From the NCBI GenBank assembly GCA_009843735.1, contig VYCW01000065.1:1-54205 (forward strand): DNA of 54,205 nucleotides. The letters run 5' to 3'. This DNA is from Acidimicrobiaceae bacterium (lineage in GTDB: Bacteria > Actinomycetota > Acidimicrobiia > Acidimicrobiales > Aldehydirespiratoraceae). Made by a program: the position numbers and the translations under genes. Shown one piece after another: positions 15,703 to 26,531 of the stretch (within the stretch, counting starts at the first letter, position 1; the number at the start of each line of letters is the position of its first letter). Under the pieces are notes generated by a model. It had not been told where the DNA came from. It made no database searches and saw only the letters and a program-made list of their open reading frames with translations.

Positions 15703-17691
15703 CTATCCCCGGTCTCTACTCAGATTCATGCCGCGGTGTCGGCGACGCCTGCCCTCGCTGGGGTACTCGGCGGTTGCCTCCGGCAGGTCGATCATCGCGG
15801 CCAGGTGCGGGGTGGGGTCGGTGGCGTGGGGGAGTGCCATGGCGGCCACGAACAGCTCCTGGAAACGGGGCTCCGTGGCGGTCTCGATCTTGACGACCGA
15901 TCTCACCAGCCGTTCCACCTCGTGCCGCTGCTCGCCCGACAGCAGCATCCGCACCGCGCCGACGCCCGATGCGTTCCCCGCAGCCCGCACCCCGCCGGCG
16001 GGAGTGTCGGGTACCAGGCCCAGCACCATGGCCCGCACCGGATCGATGTGGGCGCCGAAGGCTCCGGCCAGCCGCACGTCGGGCACCTCGGCGATCCTGG
16101 CGTGCTCGCGCAGCAGGTCGATTCCGGCCCGCAGCGCCGCCTTGGCCAGCTGGACGGCCCGCACGTCGTTCTGGGTGATCGACAGCCGGATCGGCTCCCA
16201 GTGGATCACGTAGCTGAACGTGCGCTCGTCGGCCACGATGCGCGGCGACCGGCTGGTGTCGGATGTGATCACGCCATGGCGGTCCATCACGCCGGCTAGG
16301 AACATCTCCGCGATCACCTCGATGATGCCGGAGCCGCACAGGCCCGACACCTGAAGCCCGGCCCGCTCCAGCTCCTCGGAGAATCCGGGCTCGTCGGACC
16401 ACAGCTCGCTGCCGATGACCTTGAAGCGGGGCTCCCAGGTGTCCGGGTCGATCCGGACCCGCTCCACCGCGCCCGGGGTCGCCCGCTGGCCGCAGCTGAT
16501 CTGGGCCCCCTCGAAGGCCGGGCCGGTCGGACTCGACGCGGCCAGCACCCGGCTCCCGTCGCCCAGCACGATCTCGGCGTTGGTCCCCACGTCCACCACC
16601 AGCATCGGCCCGGTGGTCCGGTGGGGGCCCTCGGCCAGGGTGGCCGCGGCCGCGTCCGCACCGACATGCCCGGCGATGCACGGACCGACGTACAGCGCCG
16701 CGCAAGGCAGCCCGACACCGATGTCGGTGGCCTGGCCCCGCACCGCCGAGGCGGTCGTCAGGGTGAACGGCGCCGCTCCCAGCGGGGTTGGGTCCAGGCC
16801 CAGCACGAGGTGGTGCATGATCGGGTTCCCGACCACGACCAGATCGTGGACCCTGGTCCGGTCGGCGCCGGCCTGCTCGCAGAGCTCGCCCACCAGGTCG
16901 TCGATGGCGCCGCGCACGGCCGCGGTGAGATCGGCCTCCCCGCCAGGGTTCATCATCACGTACGACACCCTGCTCATGAGGTCCTCGCCGAAGCGGATCT
17001 GCGGGTTCATCCGCCCCGACGCCGCGGCTACCTCGCCGGTGGCGAGCTCCAGCAGGTAGCCGGCGATGGTCGTCGAGCCCACATCCACGGCCACGCCCCA
17101 GGCCTCGTCGGAATAGCCGGGCCGGACGTCGAGGACGGTGCGGCGGTCGTGCACCACCACCGTCACCGACCGGTCCCCGGCCGCCACCGCCGGTGACAGC
17201 CCGGCCAGCACCTGGACCGGGAACTCCACGCCGGCCAGGCCCCATTCGGTGGCGAGCGCTTCAGCGACCAGGTCTACCTCCGCGGCCTCGAATCCGAGAA
17301 CGACTTCGGGCAGCTCCACGTAGTGGAGGGTGACGACGGGATGGATGACGACCTCGTCGAGGTCGATCGACTTGCGCACGACCGGGCGGTGGACCTGGCT
17401 CTCCGCCGGGACGTCGATGACCGCGTCGGCCAGCACGACGGCCTGGCAGCCCAGACGGCAGCCCTCCGACAGTGGGCGCCGGCCCCGGTAGCCCATCTCG
17501 GTGGGGCCGGGGCTCGACAGCACCCGGGGGTCGGTGGGGGACACCTGGCAGCGGCCGCACAGCCCGCGGCCCCCGCACACCGAGTCGAGGTCAACCCCGC
17601 CGGCTCGGGCCGCGTCCAGCACGGTGGCCCCGGCAGCCACAGAGGCGCGTATCCCCGAAGGGTTGAACACGACGCTGTGTATGTCCTGCAT
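15703..17691 (-). CDS. RACo-type reductive activator of corrinoid proteins (2Fe-2S plus ASKHA ATPase)
   Basis: A 662-residue protein. The N-terminal plant-type ferredoxin domain has the 2Fe-2S ligands CGGRGLCGRC followed by a later Cys in SEGCRLGCQA. A linker follows, then a long C-terminal ASKHA ATPase domain (DUF4445/RACo) with VDVGSTTIAGYLLELATGE and VVDVGTNAEIVLGDG as phosphate-binding strands, and GLCGSGIIEVIAEM. Such proteins use ATP to reduce inactive Co(II) corrinoid to Co(I), rescuing methyltransferase systems. It sits between the methyltransferase and the methyl-THF gene, 2 bases from the latter, which fixes its role. All the expected cysteines are present. Confidence 0.88.
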   Translation of the reverse strand: MQDIHSVVFNPSGIRASVAAGATVLDAARAGGVDLDSVCGGRGLCGRCQVSPTDPRVLSSPGPTEMGYRGRRPLSEGCRLGCQAVVLADAVIDVPAESQVHRPVVRKSIDLDEVVIHPVVTLHYVELPEVVLGFEAAEVDLVAEALATEWGLAGVEFPVQVLAGLSPAVAAGDRSVTVVVHDRRTVLDVRPGYSDEAWGVAVDVGSTTIAGYLLELATGEVAAASGRMNPQIRFGEDLMSRVSYVMMNPGGEADLTAAVRGAIDDLVGELCEQAGADRTRVHDLVVVGNPIMHHLVLGLDPTPLGAAPFTLTTASAVRGQATDIGVGLPCAALYVGPCIAGHVGADAAAATLAEGPHRTTGPMLVVDVGTNAEIVLGDGSRVLAASSPTGPAFEGAQISCGQRATPGAVERVRIDPDTWEPRFKVIGSELWSDEPGFSEELERAGLQVSGLCGSGIIEVIAEMFLAGVMDRHGVITSDTSRSPRIVADERTFSYVIHWEPIRLSITQNDVRAVQLAKAALRAGIDLLREHARIAEVPDVRLAGAFGAHIDPVRAMVLGLVPDTPAGGVRAAGNASGVGAVRMLLSGEQRHEVERLVRSVVKIETATEPRFQELFVAAMALPHATDPTPHLAAMIDLPEATAEYPSEGRRRRHRGMNLSRDRG

Positions 17692-17693
17692 GT

Positions 17694-18584
17694 CTATGCC
17701 CCGCGGCGACGCCCGCCCCGCCGTCTCAAGCCGACCGCATCAGGATCCCGGTGCTCCGCGATCCACCGGGCGCAGTCCCGGTCGTGCCCGGCCAGCACAT
17801 CGGCGGCCAGTACCGCGTTCTTCACCTCGGGATGCAGCGGGTTCATAATCGCGGAGGTCAGCCCGGCCGCCATGGCCATCGACAGGAACGTGCCGGTGAT
17901 CATGTGGCGGGCCGGCAGGCCGAAGCTGACGTTGCTCGCACCGCAGGTGGTGTTGACCCCGAGCTCCTCCCGCAGGCGCCGCACCAGCTGGAACACCTGG
18001 CGTCCGGCCGTGCCCATGGCGCCGATCGGCATCACCAGCGGGTCCACCACCACGTCGGCCGCGGCGATGCCGTGGTCGGCGGCCCGGTTCACGATCTTGC
18101 GGGCCACCTCGAAGCGCACGTCGGGGTCCTCGCTGATTCCGGTCTCGTCGTTGGAGATCGCGACCACCGCGGCGCCGTGGCGGGCCACCAGGGGCAGTAC
18201 CCGCTCCAGCACCTCCTCCTCGCCGGTGACCGAGTTGATGAGCGGCTTGCCCTCGTACACCGCGATGCCGGCCTCGAGGGCCTCCACGATCGACGAGTCG
18301 ATGGACAGGGGCACATCGGTGACGCTCTGCACCAGCTTGACCGCCTGGGCCAGCAGGGCCGGCTCGTCGGCCAGCGGTATCCCCGCGTTGACGTCGAGCA
18401 TGTGGGCCCCGGCGGCGGCTTGGGCCAGCGCGTCAGCCTCGACCCGGCTGAAGTCGCCGTTGCGCATCTCCTCGGCCAGCAGCTTGCGTCCCGTCGGGTT
18501 GATGCGCTCGCCGATCATCACGAACGGGCGGCCGAAGCCGATGACCACCTCTCTGGTGGCCGAGCTGACGACGGTGTCGGTCAC
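17694..18584 (-). CDS. Methyltetrahydrofolate:corrinoid methyltransferase (pterin-binding, MtgA/AcsE-like)
   Basis: A 296-residue pterin-binding TIM-barrel protein. Typical segments are MIGERINPTGRK near the N-terminus, GAHMLDVNAGIP, PLSIDSSIVEALEAG, LINSVTGEEE, and VDPLVMPIGA with GVNTTCGASNVSFGLP. This pattern fits the family that moves methyl groups between a corrinoid protein and tetrahydrofolate (MtgA, AcsE, MetH pterin domain). In this operon it should take the methyl from the corrinoid protein to THF. GTG at 18584 overlaps the preceding stop (GTGA). The Arg/Gly-rich C-terminal tail is unlike the conserved body. Confidence 0.88.
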   Translation of the reverse strand: MTDTVVSSATREVVIGFGRPFVMIGERINPTGRKLLAEEMRNGDFSRVEADALAQAAAGAHMLDVNAGIPLADEPALLAQAVKLVQSVTDVPLSIDSSIVEALEAGIAVYEGKPLINSVTGEEEVLERVLPLVARHGAAVVAISNDETGISEDPDVRFEVARKIVNRAADHGIAAADVVVDPLVMPIGAMGTAGRQVFQLVRRLREELGVNTTCGASNVSFGLPARHMITGTFLSMAMAAGLTSAIMNPLHPEVKNAVLAADVLAGHDRDCARWIAEHRDPDAVGLRRRGGRRRGA

Positions 18585-18988
18585 TGGGCGTCCCCCCCGG
18601 ACTCGGCGGGATGGTCCTGCGCCGGCGGGTCCTGGCCGTTGCGGGCCGGATCCCAGCCACCGGTCTTGACGAACTCGTCGAGGCGCTGCCGGGGGAAGGC
18701 GTCCTCCAACTGGGCCGCGGCCGCCATGGCCGCCTTCTCAGGATCGGCGGCGTCCCCGGGGATCACGGTGCGGCGCCACTCGCCCACGTACTGCGAGGCC
18801 TGTGTCTTGCCGGCCACCATGGCCGCCCGGTCGATGGCTCGCTGGAAGCGGCGGGGCAGGATGCGCTGCACCCGGTTCTCGCCGGAGCCGCCGTTGACCT
18901 GCGCCGGAATGTCGCGCCAGCAGATCAGCACGAGGCTCCCGTCGTCGCTGCGGCGCCTGCGGCCGCCGCGCCGCGCCGGGCCGCTCAT
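18581..18988 (-). CDS. 'Virulence factor'-family small protein of corrinoid methyltransferase operons
   Basis: A 135-residue protein. The body LVLICWRDIPAQVNG, then NRVQRILPRRFQRAIDRAAMVAG and SQYVGEWRRTVIPGD, matches what I remember of the PF13769-type 'virulence factor' domain. The name is historical and there is no evidence of virulence. The true start is ATG at 18988, which overlaps the DUF1638 stop as ATGA; a longer open frame upstream is only antisense-like extension. The stop overlaps the next gene's GTG. Coupling on both sides makes a role in the methyltransferase pathway likely; the biochemical role is unknown. Confidence 0.75.
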   Translation of the reverse strand: MSGPARRGGRRRRSDDGSLVLICWRDIPAQVNGGSGENRVQRILPRRFQRAIDRAAMVAGKTQASQYVGEWRRTVIPGDAADPEKAAMAAAAQLEDAFPRQRLDEFVKTGGWDPARNGQDPPAQDHPAESGGDAQ

Positions 18989-19613
18989 GCCGCTGCCGCG
19001 CCGGCGCCGCCGGCCAGCTTGACGACCTGCCGCTGGAGCCCGCCGATGCCGGTGAGGATCCGCTCGCAGCGAAGACCGAGACGGGCCGCGGCCTGCTCGG
19101 CGGCTCGGGCCAGACGGTCGTCGTCGGTCTGGGCCAGGTGCACCACCCGGGTGTAGTTGCCGAAGTACATCTCGAGCAGCTCGGGGTGCTCCGAGATGCC
19201 CAGGCCCTTCATGATGAGGCGGTCGAAGTGCCTGACCAGGTAGTCGGTGAGGTAGAAGGTCCCCGGCTCGGCGTCCTGCAGGCCGGCGAAAACGTCCGGG
19301 CCTGCGTACATCTCGTAGCAGTGGGCACCGTCGAGGCGCTCGACGCCCTCCTCGGAGCACAGCCGGTCCAGCAGCCCGCCGGTGCCGCAGTCCATGTAGC
19401 CCACCAGGATCGTGCGGAACGCGCCGGTGGCCTTGGCTGCGCGGACCCGCCGCCGGACCGCTTCAGGGATCTGCTCGGGGCGGTTGTGCATGATGGCGGG
19501 CAGGCACTCGACCTCGATATGCCCGCCGCCGTTACGGTTAGCGACCTCCTGGAGCTCGCGTACCAGAGCGCCGCAGCCGATGACGAGAACCCGTGATGGC
19601 GGTTTCCCGGTCG

Positions 19614-19617
<4 letters not shown>
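18985..19617 (-). CDS. DUF1638 protein
   Basis: A 210-residue protein with the DUF1638 features I recognise: VLVIGCGALVRELQEV at the N-terminus, LPAIMHNRPEQIPEAVR, ILVGYMDCGTGGLLD, and a DGAHCYEMYAG block. Conserved Cys residues (GCG, DCGTGG, HCYEM) could bind metal or cofactor. Members occur beside MttB-family and corrinoid genes, and their biochemical role is not established to my knowledge. Both ends overlap neighbours by 4 bases: its GTG-like start region meets the corrinoid protein's stop, and its stop meets the next ATG. Confidence 0.8.
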
Positions 19618-20333
<716 letters not shown>

Positions 20334-20394
20334 CCGGCTCAGCCCTCCACGTCTCGTTTGTAGGGTCCCTCTCGACGGACAACACCCCATGTTG

Positions 20395-20429
20395 GTTCCG
20401 TACTGTGGACCAGTCCCACGATACGGAAC
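20395..20429. promoter_or_regulatory. Two-step palindrome upstream of the corrinoid operon
   Basis: Arms GTTCCGTA (20395-20402) and TACGGAAC (20422-20429) are perfect. Inside them, across a 2-base internal mismatch, lie GTGG (20405-20408) and CCAC (20416-20419) around a 7-base loop. It lies 62 bases before the corrinoid protein start and about 180 bases before leuS. It is a good candidate operator or leader hairpin. The rest of the 20334-20607 gap shows nothing else I can name. Confidence 0.5.
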
Positions 20430-20607
20430 GGACTGTACCACGGTTCGTGTCCGCCACAAGCATCCCCCGCCAAGAAATCCGCACCGACACAGCAGGCCTC
20501 TAGCACTCCCGCTCTTGTTCGCTGCGCTCACGGGCCGCTCGGGCCACGGCCTCGTCCGTATGGGGCCGGAATCGCACCTATCCGCTCGGCCTCTAGCCTT
20601 TGCCGTC

Positions 20608-23448
20608 ATGCCCGTGACCGTGCCGGACGCAGACGCGCCCCCGTACCGCTACAACGCAGCGCTCGCGGCCGGCATCGAAGCCCGCTGGCAGGCTCGCTGG
20701 GACGCCGACGGGCTGTACGAGACGCCCAACCCGTCGGGGCAGCTCGCGTCGGACCGGGGCCTCGACGGCCCGAAGCTATTCGTGATGGACATGTTCCCGT
20801 ACCCGTCGGGCTCGGGACTGCATGTGGGCCATCCCCTGGGCTACATCGCCACCGACGTCTACGTCCGCTTCAAGCGGATGGCCGGCTTCAACGTGCTCTA
20901 CACCATGGGCTTCGACGCGTTCGGCCTGCCGGCCGAGGAGCATGCCCGCCAGACCGGCCAGCACCCCCGGATCAACACCGAGTCCAACATCGACAACATG
21001 CGCCGCCAGCTCGACCGGCTGGGGCTCGGCCATGACCAGCGGCGGGGCGTAGCCACCACCGACGTCGACTACTACCGCTGGACGCAGTGGATCTTCCTGC
21101 AGATCTTCAACTCGTGGTTCGATCCAGACGCCCGTCGGGCCCGCCCGATCGCGGAGCTGATCAGCGAGTTCTCGACGGGGGCGCGGCCCACGCCCGACGG
21201 CAGAGCCTGGGATGATCTCAGCGAGGCCGGGCAGCGCGAGCTGGTGGACGGCCACCGTCTGGCCTACGTGGCCGACGCCCCGGTCAACTGGTGCCCGGCG
21301 CTGGGGACGGTGCTGGCCAACGAGGAGGTCACCACCCAGGGACGGTCCGAGCGGGGCAACCACGAGGTGTTCAAGCGACCGATCAAGCAGTGGATGATGC
21401 GCATCACCGACTATGCCGACCGCCTGCTGGAGGACCTGGACCGGCTGGACTGGCCCGAATCGGTGAAGACCATGCAGCGCAACTGGATCGGTCGATCCGA
21501 GGGCGCGCTGATCTCGTTCCCCGCCTCCACCGCGCCGGACGGACCGGTGAGCGACATCGAGGTGTTCACCACCCGGCCCGACACCCTCTTCGGCACCACC
21601 TACATGGTGCTGGCGCCGGAGCATCCGCTGGTGGAGGAACTGACCGCCGACGCCTGGCCCTCGGGCACCCCCGACTCCTGGACCGGCGGCGCAGCCACAC
21701 CCTCGGAGGCGGTGGCCGCCTACCGGGCCCGCGCCTCCGAGATGAGCGACGCCGACCGCAGCGACTCCAAGACCGGGATCTTCGTGGGCGCCCATGCCAC
21801 GGTTCCGTTCACCGAGAGTGAGATGGTGCCGGTGTTCGTGGCCGACTACGTGCTGATGGCGTACGGCACCGGAGCGGTGATGGGCGTACCCGGCGAGGAC
21901 CAGCGCGACCGCGAGTTCGCCGAAGCCTTCGGATTGCCAGTTGTCCGCACGGTTCAGCCTCCGCCCGACCATCCCGAGGATCTGGCCTATACGGGCGAGG
22001 GTCCCTCCATCAACTCCCAGTTCCTGGATGGGCTCGACGTCGAAGCATCCAAGGCTTTGATCCTGGAGAGGCTTCAGGAGGCCGGCCGGGGGAGTCCCAA
22101 GGTCAACTACAGGCTGCGGGACTGGAACTTCAGCCGGCAGCGGTACTGGGGTGAGCCCATTCCCATCGTGTTCGACGAGTACGGACCGGTCGCTCTGCCC
22201 GAGGACATGCTGCCGCTGGAGCTACCCGAGCTGACCGACTGGGCGCCCCGGGCACTGGCCCGGGACTCCGAGCCGGAGCCGCCCCTGGGCCGGGTGACGG
22301 ATTGGGTCAACGTTGAGCTGGACCTCGACCGTGGCGACGGGCCGCGCCGCTACCGGCGGGAGCTCAACACGATGCCCCAGTGGGCCGGGTCGTGCTGGTA
22401 CTACCTGCGCTACCTCGATCCCCGCAACGACGACCACCTGGTGGATCCCGATGTCGAGCGCTACTGGATGACCGACCCCGAGCCCGGCGGCGTGGGCGGG
22501 GTGGACCTGTACGTGGGCGGCGTCGAGCACGCGGTGCTGCACCTGCTGTACGCCCGGTTCTGGCACAAGGTGCTCTACGACCTGGGCCATGTGAGCGGAC
22601 CCGAGCCGTTCAAGCGTCTCATCAACCAGGGCTACATCCAGGCCTACGCCTTCAAGGACGGGCGAGGGATCTACGTGCCCGCCGAGGAAGTTGGGGGCTC
22701 GCTCCAAGGAGGGTTCACCCACGACGGGCAGCCGGTCACCCGCGAGCTCGGCAAGATGGGAAAGTCCCTCAAGAACTCGGTGACCCCCGACGACATGTAC
22801 GCCTCCTACGGCGCCGACACCCTGCGAATGTACGAGATGTTCATGGGTCCCATCGATCAGGACCGGCCCTGGGAGACCCGCTCGGTGGTGGGCTCGCAGC
22901 GGGTGCTGCAGCGCGTCTGGCGCAACGTCGTGGACGAGGAGACCGGGGAGCTGCGGGTCAGCGACGACGAGCCCGACAGCGAGCTGCTGCGGCTCCTGCA
23001 CCGCACCATCGACGGCGTGAGCTCCGACATGGAGGGCATGCGCTTCAACACCGCCATCGCCAAGCTCACCGAGCTGAACAACGAGCTCACCAAGCGGGGC
23101 TCGGGAGCGCCCCGAGAGGTGGCCGACGCCATGGTCCGGATGCTGGCACCGCTGGTGCCGCACTTCGCGGAGGAGCTGTGGAGCCGCCTTCACGGCTCCG
23201 GCGCCGGCTCGGTGACGCGGACGGAGTTCCCGGCCGCCGACCCGGCCCTGCTGGTGACCGACACGGTGGAGGTGCCCGTGCAGGTCAACGGCAAGCTGCG
23301 GGGCCGGGTGACGCTGGCGGCCGACGCCGGCGAGGAGGCCGCGGTGGCCGCCGCGCTGGCCGAGCCGAACGTGGCCACCCATGTGGAGGGTCGCGAGCTG
23401 CGCAAGAAGCTCTACGTGCCCGGCCGCATGATCACCCTCGTGGTGTGA
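20608..23448 (+). CDS. leuS: Leucyl-tRNA synthetase
   Basis: A 946-residue class I synthetase. The HIGH motif appears as [14 protein letters not shown] after PYPSGSG, the KMSKS loop as [10 protein letters not shown], and the editing (CP1) domain includes [25 protein letters not shown] sequence and [13 protein letters not shown]. The C-terminal anticodon and tail domains end with [16 protein letters not shown]. It charges tRNA-Leu in the cytoplasm. The ATG at 20608 is where family similarity starts; the open frame extends further upstream without it. No T-box leader was recognised. The next gene's GTG overlaps the stop. Confidence 0.95.
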   Translation: MPVTVPDADAPPYRYNAALAAGIEARWQARWDADGLYETPNPSGQLASDRGLDGPKLFVMDMFPYPSGSGLHVGHPLGYIATDVYVRFKRMAGFNVLYTMGFDAFGLPAEEHARQTGQHPRINTESNIDNMRRQLDRLGLGHDQRRGVATTDVDYYRWTQWIFLQIFNSWFDPDARRARPIAELISEFSTGARPTPDGRAWDDLSEAGQRELVDGHRLAYVADAPVNWCPALGTVLANEEVTTQGRSERGNHEVFKRPIKQWMMRITDYADRLLEDLDRLDWPESVKTMQRNWIGRSEGALISFPASTAPDGPVSDIEVFTTRPDTLFGTTYMVLAPEHPLVEELTADAWPSGTPDSWTGGAATPSEAVAAYRARASEMSDADRSDSKTGIFVGAHATVPFTESEMVPVFVADYVLMAYGTGAVMGVPGEDQRDREFAEAFGLPVVRTVQPPPDHPEDLAYTGEGPSINSQFLDGLDVEASKALILERLQEAGRGSPKVNYRLRDWNFSRQRYWGEPIPIVFDEYGPVALPEDMLPLELPELTDWAPRALARDSEPEPPLGRVTDWVNVELDLDRGDGPRRYRRELNTMPQWAGSCWYYLRYLDPRNDDHLVDPDVERYWMTDPEPGGVGGVDLYVGGVEHAVLHLLYARFWHKVLYDLGHVSGPEPFKRLINQGYIQAYAFKDGRGIYVPAEEVGGSLQGGFTHDGQPVTRELGKMGKSLKNSVTPDDMYASYGADTLRMYEMFMGPIDQDRPWETRSVVGSQRVLQRVWRNVVDEETGELRVSDDEPDSELLRLLHRTIDGVSSDMEGMRFNTAIAKLTELNNELTKRGSGAPREVADAMVRMLAPLVPHFAEELWSRLHGSGAGSVTRTEFPAADPALLVTDTVEVPVQVNGKLRGRVTLAADAGEEAAVAAALAEPNVATHVEGRELRKKLYVPGRMITLVV

Positions 23449-24647
23449 GCCCGCAGCCAGGGCGCGAGCTGTCGGTCTCGCAGGCCCGGAGGATCGCGCT
23501 CGCCGCCCAGGGCTTCGCCGATCCTGCCCCGGCGAGCCGGGTGGACCGCCGCCACCTGCGCCGGGTGATGGGGCGCCTCAAGCTGCTCCAGCTCGACTCG
23601 GTTCCGGTGGTGATACGTACCCAGTACCTGCCGCCGTTCTCGCGCCTGGGCTGCTACGACCCGGCCCTGCTGGACCGGATCGCCTACGCCGACGATGAGT
23701 GGTTCGAGGCATGGGCCCACGAGGCCTCCCTTCTCCCGGTGGACGACGAGCCGCTGCTGCGCTGGCAGAAGCAGCGGGCCGAGCAGGGCGACACCTGGAA
23801 GAACCTGGCCGAGCTGGCCCGAAGCGAGCCCGGCTACGTGGCCGAGGTCCTGGCCCAGGTATCTGAGCGGCCGCTGACCGCGGGCGAGCTGACCGATCCT
23901 CGCCGCCGCGACGGCGAATGGTGGGGGAGCAGGTCGCTGGGCTCGATCGCGCTCGACTGGCTGTTCCGCATCGGGGCTGTCGGCATCCGGCGCCGGGGCA
24001 ACTTCACCAAGGAGTTCGACCTGCTGGAGCGGATCGTGCCGGCCGAGGTGCTGGCCCGGCCCACCCCTGGCGCCGCGGAGGCCCAGCGCGAGCTGCTGGT
24101 GAGATCGGCGGAGGCCCTGGGCGTGGGCACCGCGACAGACCTGATCGACTACTACCGCCTGCCGGTCCGCGAGGGCCGGGCCCGGCTGCGCGAGCTGGTC
24201 GACTCGGGCCTGCTCGCGGAGGTTGCAGTCGAGGGCTGGACCGAGCCCGCCTACATGCACCCCGAGGCGCGGCTCCCGCGGTCGGTGGAGGCCCTGTCGG
24301 TACTGTCGCCGTTCGACCCGATCGTGTGGAACCGGGATCGGGCGGCCCGGCTGTGGGACTTCGACTACCGCATCGAGATCTACGTCCCCGCGGCCAAGCG
24401 GATCTACGGCTACTACGTGCTGCCCGTCCTCGACGGCGAGCAATTGGTGGCCCGCCTCGACGTGAAGACCGACCGGCCCGGCGGTGCCCTGCGAGTGCTG
24501 GGAGCGTTCGCCGAGCCCGGCGTAGACCATGGGGCCCTAGCTGAGCGCCTTCGCCTCCACCTGCACGACCTCGCCCGCTTCGTAAGCGTGCACGACGTGA
24601 GCTACGGCGACCGCGGCGACCTCATGCCCGCCCTGGATCCCGGGTAG
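23445..24647 (+). CDS. YcaQ-like winged-helix (HTH_42) protein, putative DNA crosslink-repair glycosylase
   Basis: A 400-residue protein. The N-terminal [15 protein letters not shown] and [26 protein letters not shown] region, then [14 protein letters not shown], and the late [30 protein letters not shown] with [12 protein letters not shown] are characteristic of the HTH_42/YcaQ family. Some members (AlkX/YcaQ, AZL) unhook DNA interstrand crosslinks. The QxQ-like catalytic motif of studied members is not clearly present in what I can see, so glycosylase activity is inferred from family only. GTG at 23445 overlaps the leuS stop (GTGA), so the two genes are coupled. Confidence 0.82.
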   Translation: MSPQPGRELSVSQARRIALAAQGFADPAPASRVDRRHLRRVMGRLKLLQLDSVPVVIRTQYLPPFSRLGCYDPALLDRIAYADDEWFEAWAHEASLLPVDDEPLLRWQKQRAEQGDTWKNLAELARSEPGYVAEVLAQVSERPLTAGELTDPRRRDGEWWGSRSLGSIALDWLFRIGAVGIRRRGNFTKEFDLLERIVPAEVLARPTPGAAEAQRELLVRSAEALGVGTATDLIDYYRLPVREGRARLRELVDSGLLAEVAVEGWTEPAYMHPEARLPRSVEALSVLSPFDPIVWNRDRAARLWDFDYRIEIYVPAAKRIYGYYVLPVLDGEQLVARLDVKTDRPGGALRVLGAFAEPGVDHGALAERLRLHLHDLARFVSVHDVSYGDRGDLMPALDPG

Positions 24648-24657
24648 CGTCTGGGCG

Positions 24658-24993
24658 GTGAGCGTTGCGGTCGAGCCCTCCGAATTGGCGTCCGTTGCGG
24701 CCGAGCACGGTCCGACGGCCTTCGTGCTCACCGTGGGCGACGACGGGCGGACGCGGGTCATCCATGTGAGGATCGACATCGACGACCGGGGCGTAATCCG
24801 GGCCGTAGTCGGCCGGGGCGCGGCCGCCAACGCAGTGGCCCGGCCCGATGTGGTCGTGCTGTGGTCGCCCGCCGCCGACGGGTTCAGCCTCATCGCCGAC
24901 GGGGTTGCTTCGGTGGACGGCGAGCCCCGTCCCGACACGCCGTTGACCATCGAGGTCTTCTCCGCGGTCAGGCACCGCCCCGCCCCCGTCTGA
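24658..24993 (+). CDS. Pyridoxamine-5'-phosphate-oxidase-like (split-barrel flavin-binding) small protein
   Basis: A 111-residue protein whose AFVLTVGDDGRTRVIHVRIDIDDRGVIRAVVG resembles the first strands of the PNPOx-like split barrel, followed by a DVVVLWSPAADGFSLIADGVASVDG strand pair. Small members often bind FMN, F420 or heme, and many have unknown substrates. It is shorter than most PNPOx enzymes and no cofactor-binding residues can be assigned. GTG start, 10 bases after the YcaQ-like gene. Confidence 0.6.
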   Translation: MSVAVEPSELASVAAEHGPTAFVLTVGDDGRTRVIHVRIDIDDRGVIRAVVGRGAAANAVARPDVVVLWSPAADGFSLIADGVASVDGEPRPDTPLTIEVFSAVRHRPAPV

Positions 24994-25003
24994 GCCGGCT
25001 TCT

Positions 25004-25492
25004 ATGTCGTTCGTGATCCGGCGTCCGGCCGCTCGCTGCGTGCTGCTTGACGGCGCCGGGCGCATATTCCTGATCCGCTCGGAGGATCCGATCGACCCGC
25101 ACAAGCCGGAGTGGCTCGAGATTCCCGGCGGGGGCGTGGACCGGGGCGAGGACTCGGCGGCCGCCTGCAAGCGGGAACTGCACGAGGAGACCGGCATCAG
25201 CGACGTGCGGATGGGGCCCTGCGTATGGACCCAGTACGTGGAGTACACCTTCTGCGGCATGCGCTTCGAATCGAACGAGCGCATCCATGTGGCCTGGTGC
25301 GACGGCGGCGAGTTCCGGCCCCGTGGCCTCGAGGCGCTGGAGGCCGCGGCCTTCATCGACGCCCGCTGGTGGACCCTCGACGAGCTGCTGGCCAACCGGG
25401 AGCCCACCGTTCCGGCCCGGCTGCGGGAGTTCCTCCCCGCGGTGGTGGCCGGCGATCTGGCCGACCCGCCCGTCGACATCTCACCGGCCTGA
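25004..25492 (+). CDS. NUDIX hydrolase
   Basis: A 162-residue protein with an intact Nudix box running from GGGVDRGED to RELHEETGI (about residues 42-65), including the metal-binding glutamates of REXXEE. The preceding PEWLEIPGGG is typical. NUDIX enzymes hydrolyse nucleoside diphosphates linked to other groups, and the substrate cannot be told from the sequence. ATG at 25004, 10 bases after the previous gene. The gene converges on a minus-strand pair. Confidence 0.88.
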   Translation: MSFVIRRPAARCVLLDGAGRIFLIRSEDPIDPHKPEWLEIPGGGVDRGEDSAAACKRELHEETGISDVRMGPCVWTQYVEYTFCGMRFESNERIHVAWCDGGEFRPRGLEALEAAAFIDARWWTLDELLANREPTVPARLREFLPAVVAGDLADPPVDISPA

Positions 25493-25507
25493 AGCGTCCA
25501 GCAGCGG

Positions 25508-25768
25508 CTACCAGTCGTCGGTGCGGTCGGCCCGGTCGGCTGCCCTCACGCCGTAGCTGATGATGATCGACGGCAACAGCAGCACCGAGCCGGCCAGCAG
25601 CGCGACGGTCGCGACCGCGGCCGGTGCGGCGGTGAAACCTGTCGTCAGACCCACCGCGAACGCGGCCAGCGACAGGCCGTACAGCCCGTACCCGGCCCGC
25701 TTGCCGGTGGTCGACCAGCGGGCGAGCTGGCGTCGGCGGGCGAGGACCGGATCGTCGTGGTCCGTCAT
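25508..25768 (-). CDS. Small two-helix membrane protein, unknown function
   Basis: An 86-residue protein starting MTDHDDPVLARRRQLARW, with two hydrophobic segments (about residues 27-45 and 48-70) and an acidic/Arg-rich C-terminus. The ATG at 25768 overlaps the upstream gene's stop as ATGA, so it is translationally coupled to the septum-formation-like lipoprotein. A longer open frame upstream overlaps that gene and is not needed. No family recognised. Confidence 0.6.
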   Translation of the reverse strand: MTDHDDPVLARRRQLARWSTTGKRAGYGLYGLSLAAFAVGLTTGFTAAPAAVATVALLAGSVLLLPSIIISYGVRAADRADRTDDW

Positions 25769-26427
25769 CGGGCCGTGCCCCGAGCCGTCTCCGACAGCGG
25801 CAGGTCGTCGGTGTGATAGAGCCAGCAGTGAACGCCCCGGTAGCGGGCCTCCTCGTGCTCGAAGTTGGTGCGAGTGGGCGTGAACACGCCGATCTCGAAC
25901 ACTGACAGCTCGTAGGACTCGCCCACGAACGCCTCGAACTGCTCGTAGCACACCCGCAGCGCGAAGCCTCGCACCGCGTCATCGCCCGGGTAGACGGCTG
26001 GGTATGGCGCGTCCAGCTCGAAGGCGTGGTACACCTCGGCCCAGTGGGTCTGATCGCAGCCGACCCGGGCTGTGATCGCCAGCCGGCGGCCCGATTGGAG
26101 TCCTTCCAGCCGGTTGAAGCAGTCGCCCTCGACCAGGCTGTACTCGCTGATGATCTCGCCGGGGATGTCCAGCGGGTCTATTGGCCCGAGCTCGTCGGGT
26201 TCATCCGCAGCGTCAGCGCCGTCGGAGGGGTCGGGCCCGGGATCCTCGCCGCCCCCGCTCTCTTCCGGCAGCCCCACCACATCGGTGGCGGCCGCGTTGT
26301 CGGAGGCGGCCACGGCGGCGGCCGGGTCGAACACCTCCTCAACGGTCCGGTCGGGCCCGCCGCTGCACGCGGCCAGCAGGGCAACCCCTACAACGGCGCC
26401 CACTAGGGGGCTTGGAGCGAGTCCCAT
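25765..26427 (-). CDS. Lipoprotein with septum-formation-like domain
   Basis: A 220-residue protein with a lipobox ending at Cys21 (LLAAC), an acidic linker (GGGEDPGPDPSDGADAADEPDE region), and a globular C-terminal half. Four conserved-looking Cys (GDCFN, VGCDQTHWAEVYHAF, RVCYEQF, VHCWLYH) match the actinobacterial 'septum formation' (DUF4190-associated) domain pattern. The role in septation is inferred from family naming and is weakly supported. It is anchored outside the membrane, and its gene is followed immediately by a small membrane protein gene. Confidence 0.62.
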   Translation of the reverse strand: MGLAPSPLVGAVVGVALLAACSGGPDRTVEEVFDPAAAVAASDNAAATDVVGLPEESGGGEDPGPDPSDGADAADEPDELGPIDPLDIPGEIISEYSLVEGDCFNRLEGLQSGRRLAITARVGCDQTHWAEVYHAFELDAPYPAVYPGDDAVRGFALRVCYEQFEAFVGESYELSVFEIGVFTPTRTNFEHEEARYRGVHCWLYHTDDLPLSETARGTAR

Positions 26428-26531
26428 CCAGACGGAGGCTAGGGGGTGCGGGTCCCCACAGGTGACCCGGCTTCCTATCCGCGTGGCCCCGTAGAGTGGC
26501 GTTACGACCCAACTACTCGCCGAGGTGCTCG

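Noticed and set aside
14368..16299. 643-codon plus-strand frame over the MttB-family gene
   Set aside because: Antisense shadow with no recognisable domain; the minus-strand gene is well supported.
18581..18988. 'Virulence factor' name as evidence of pathogenicity
   Set aside because: The family name is historical and the gene lies in a metabolic operon.
22754..22780. LeuRS KMSKS motif reads KMGKS
   Set aside because: KxGKS variants are normal in actinobacterial LeuRS as I remember them, so it is not a defect.
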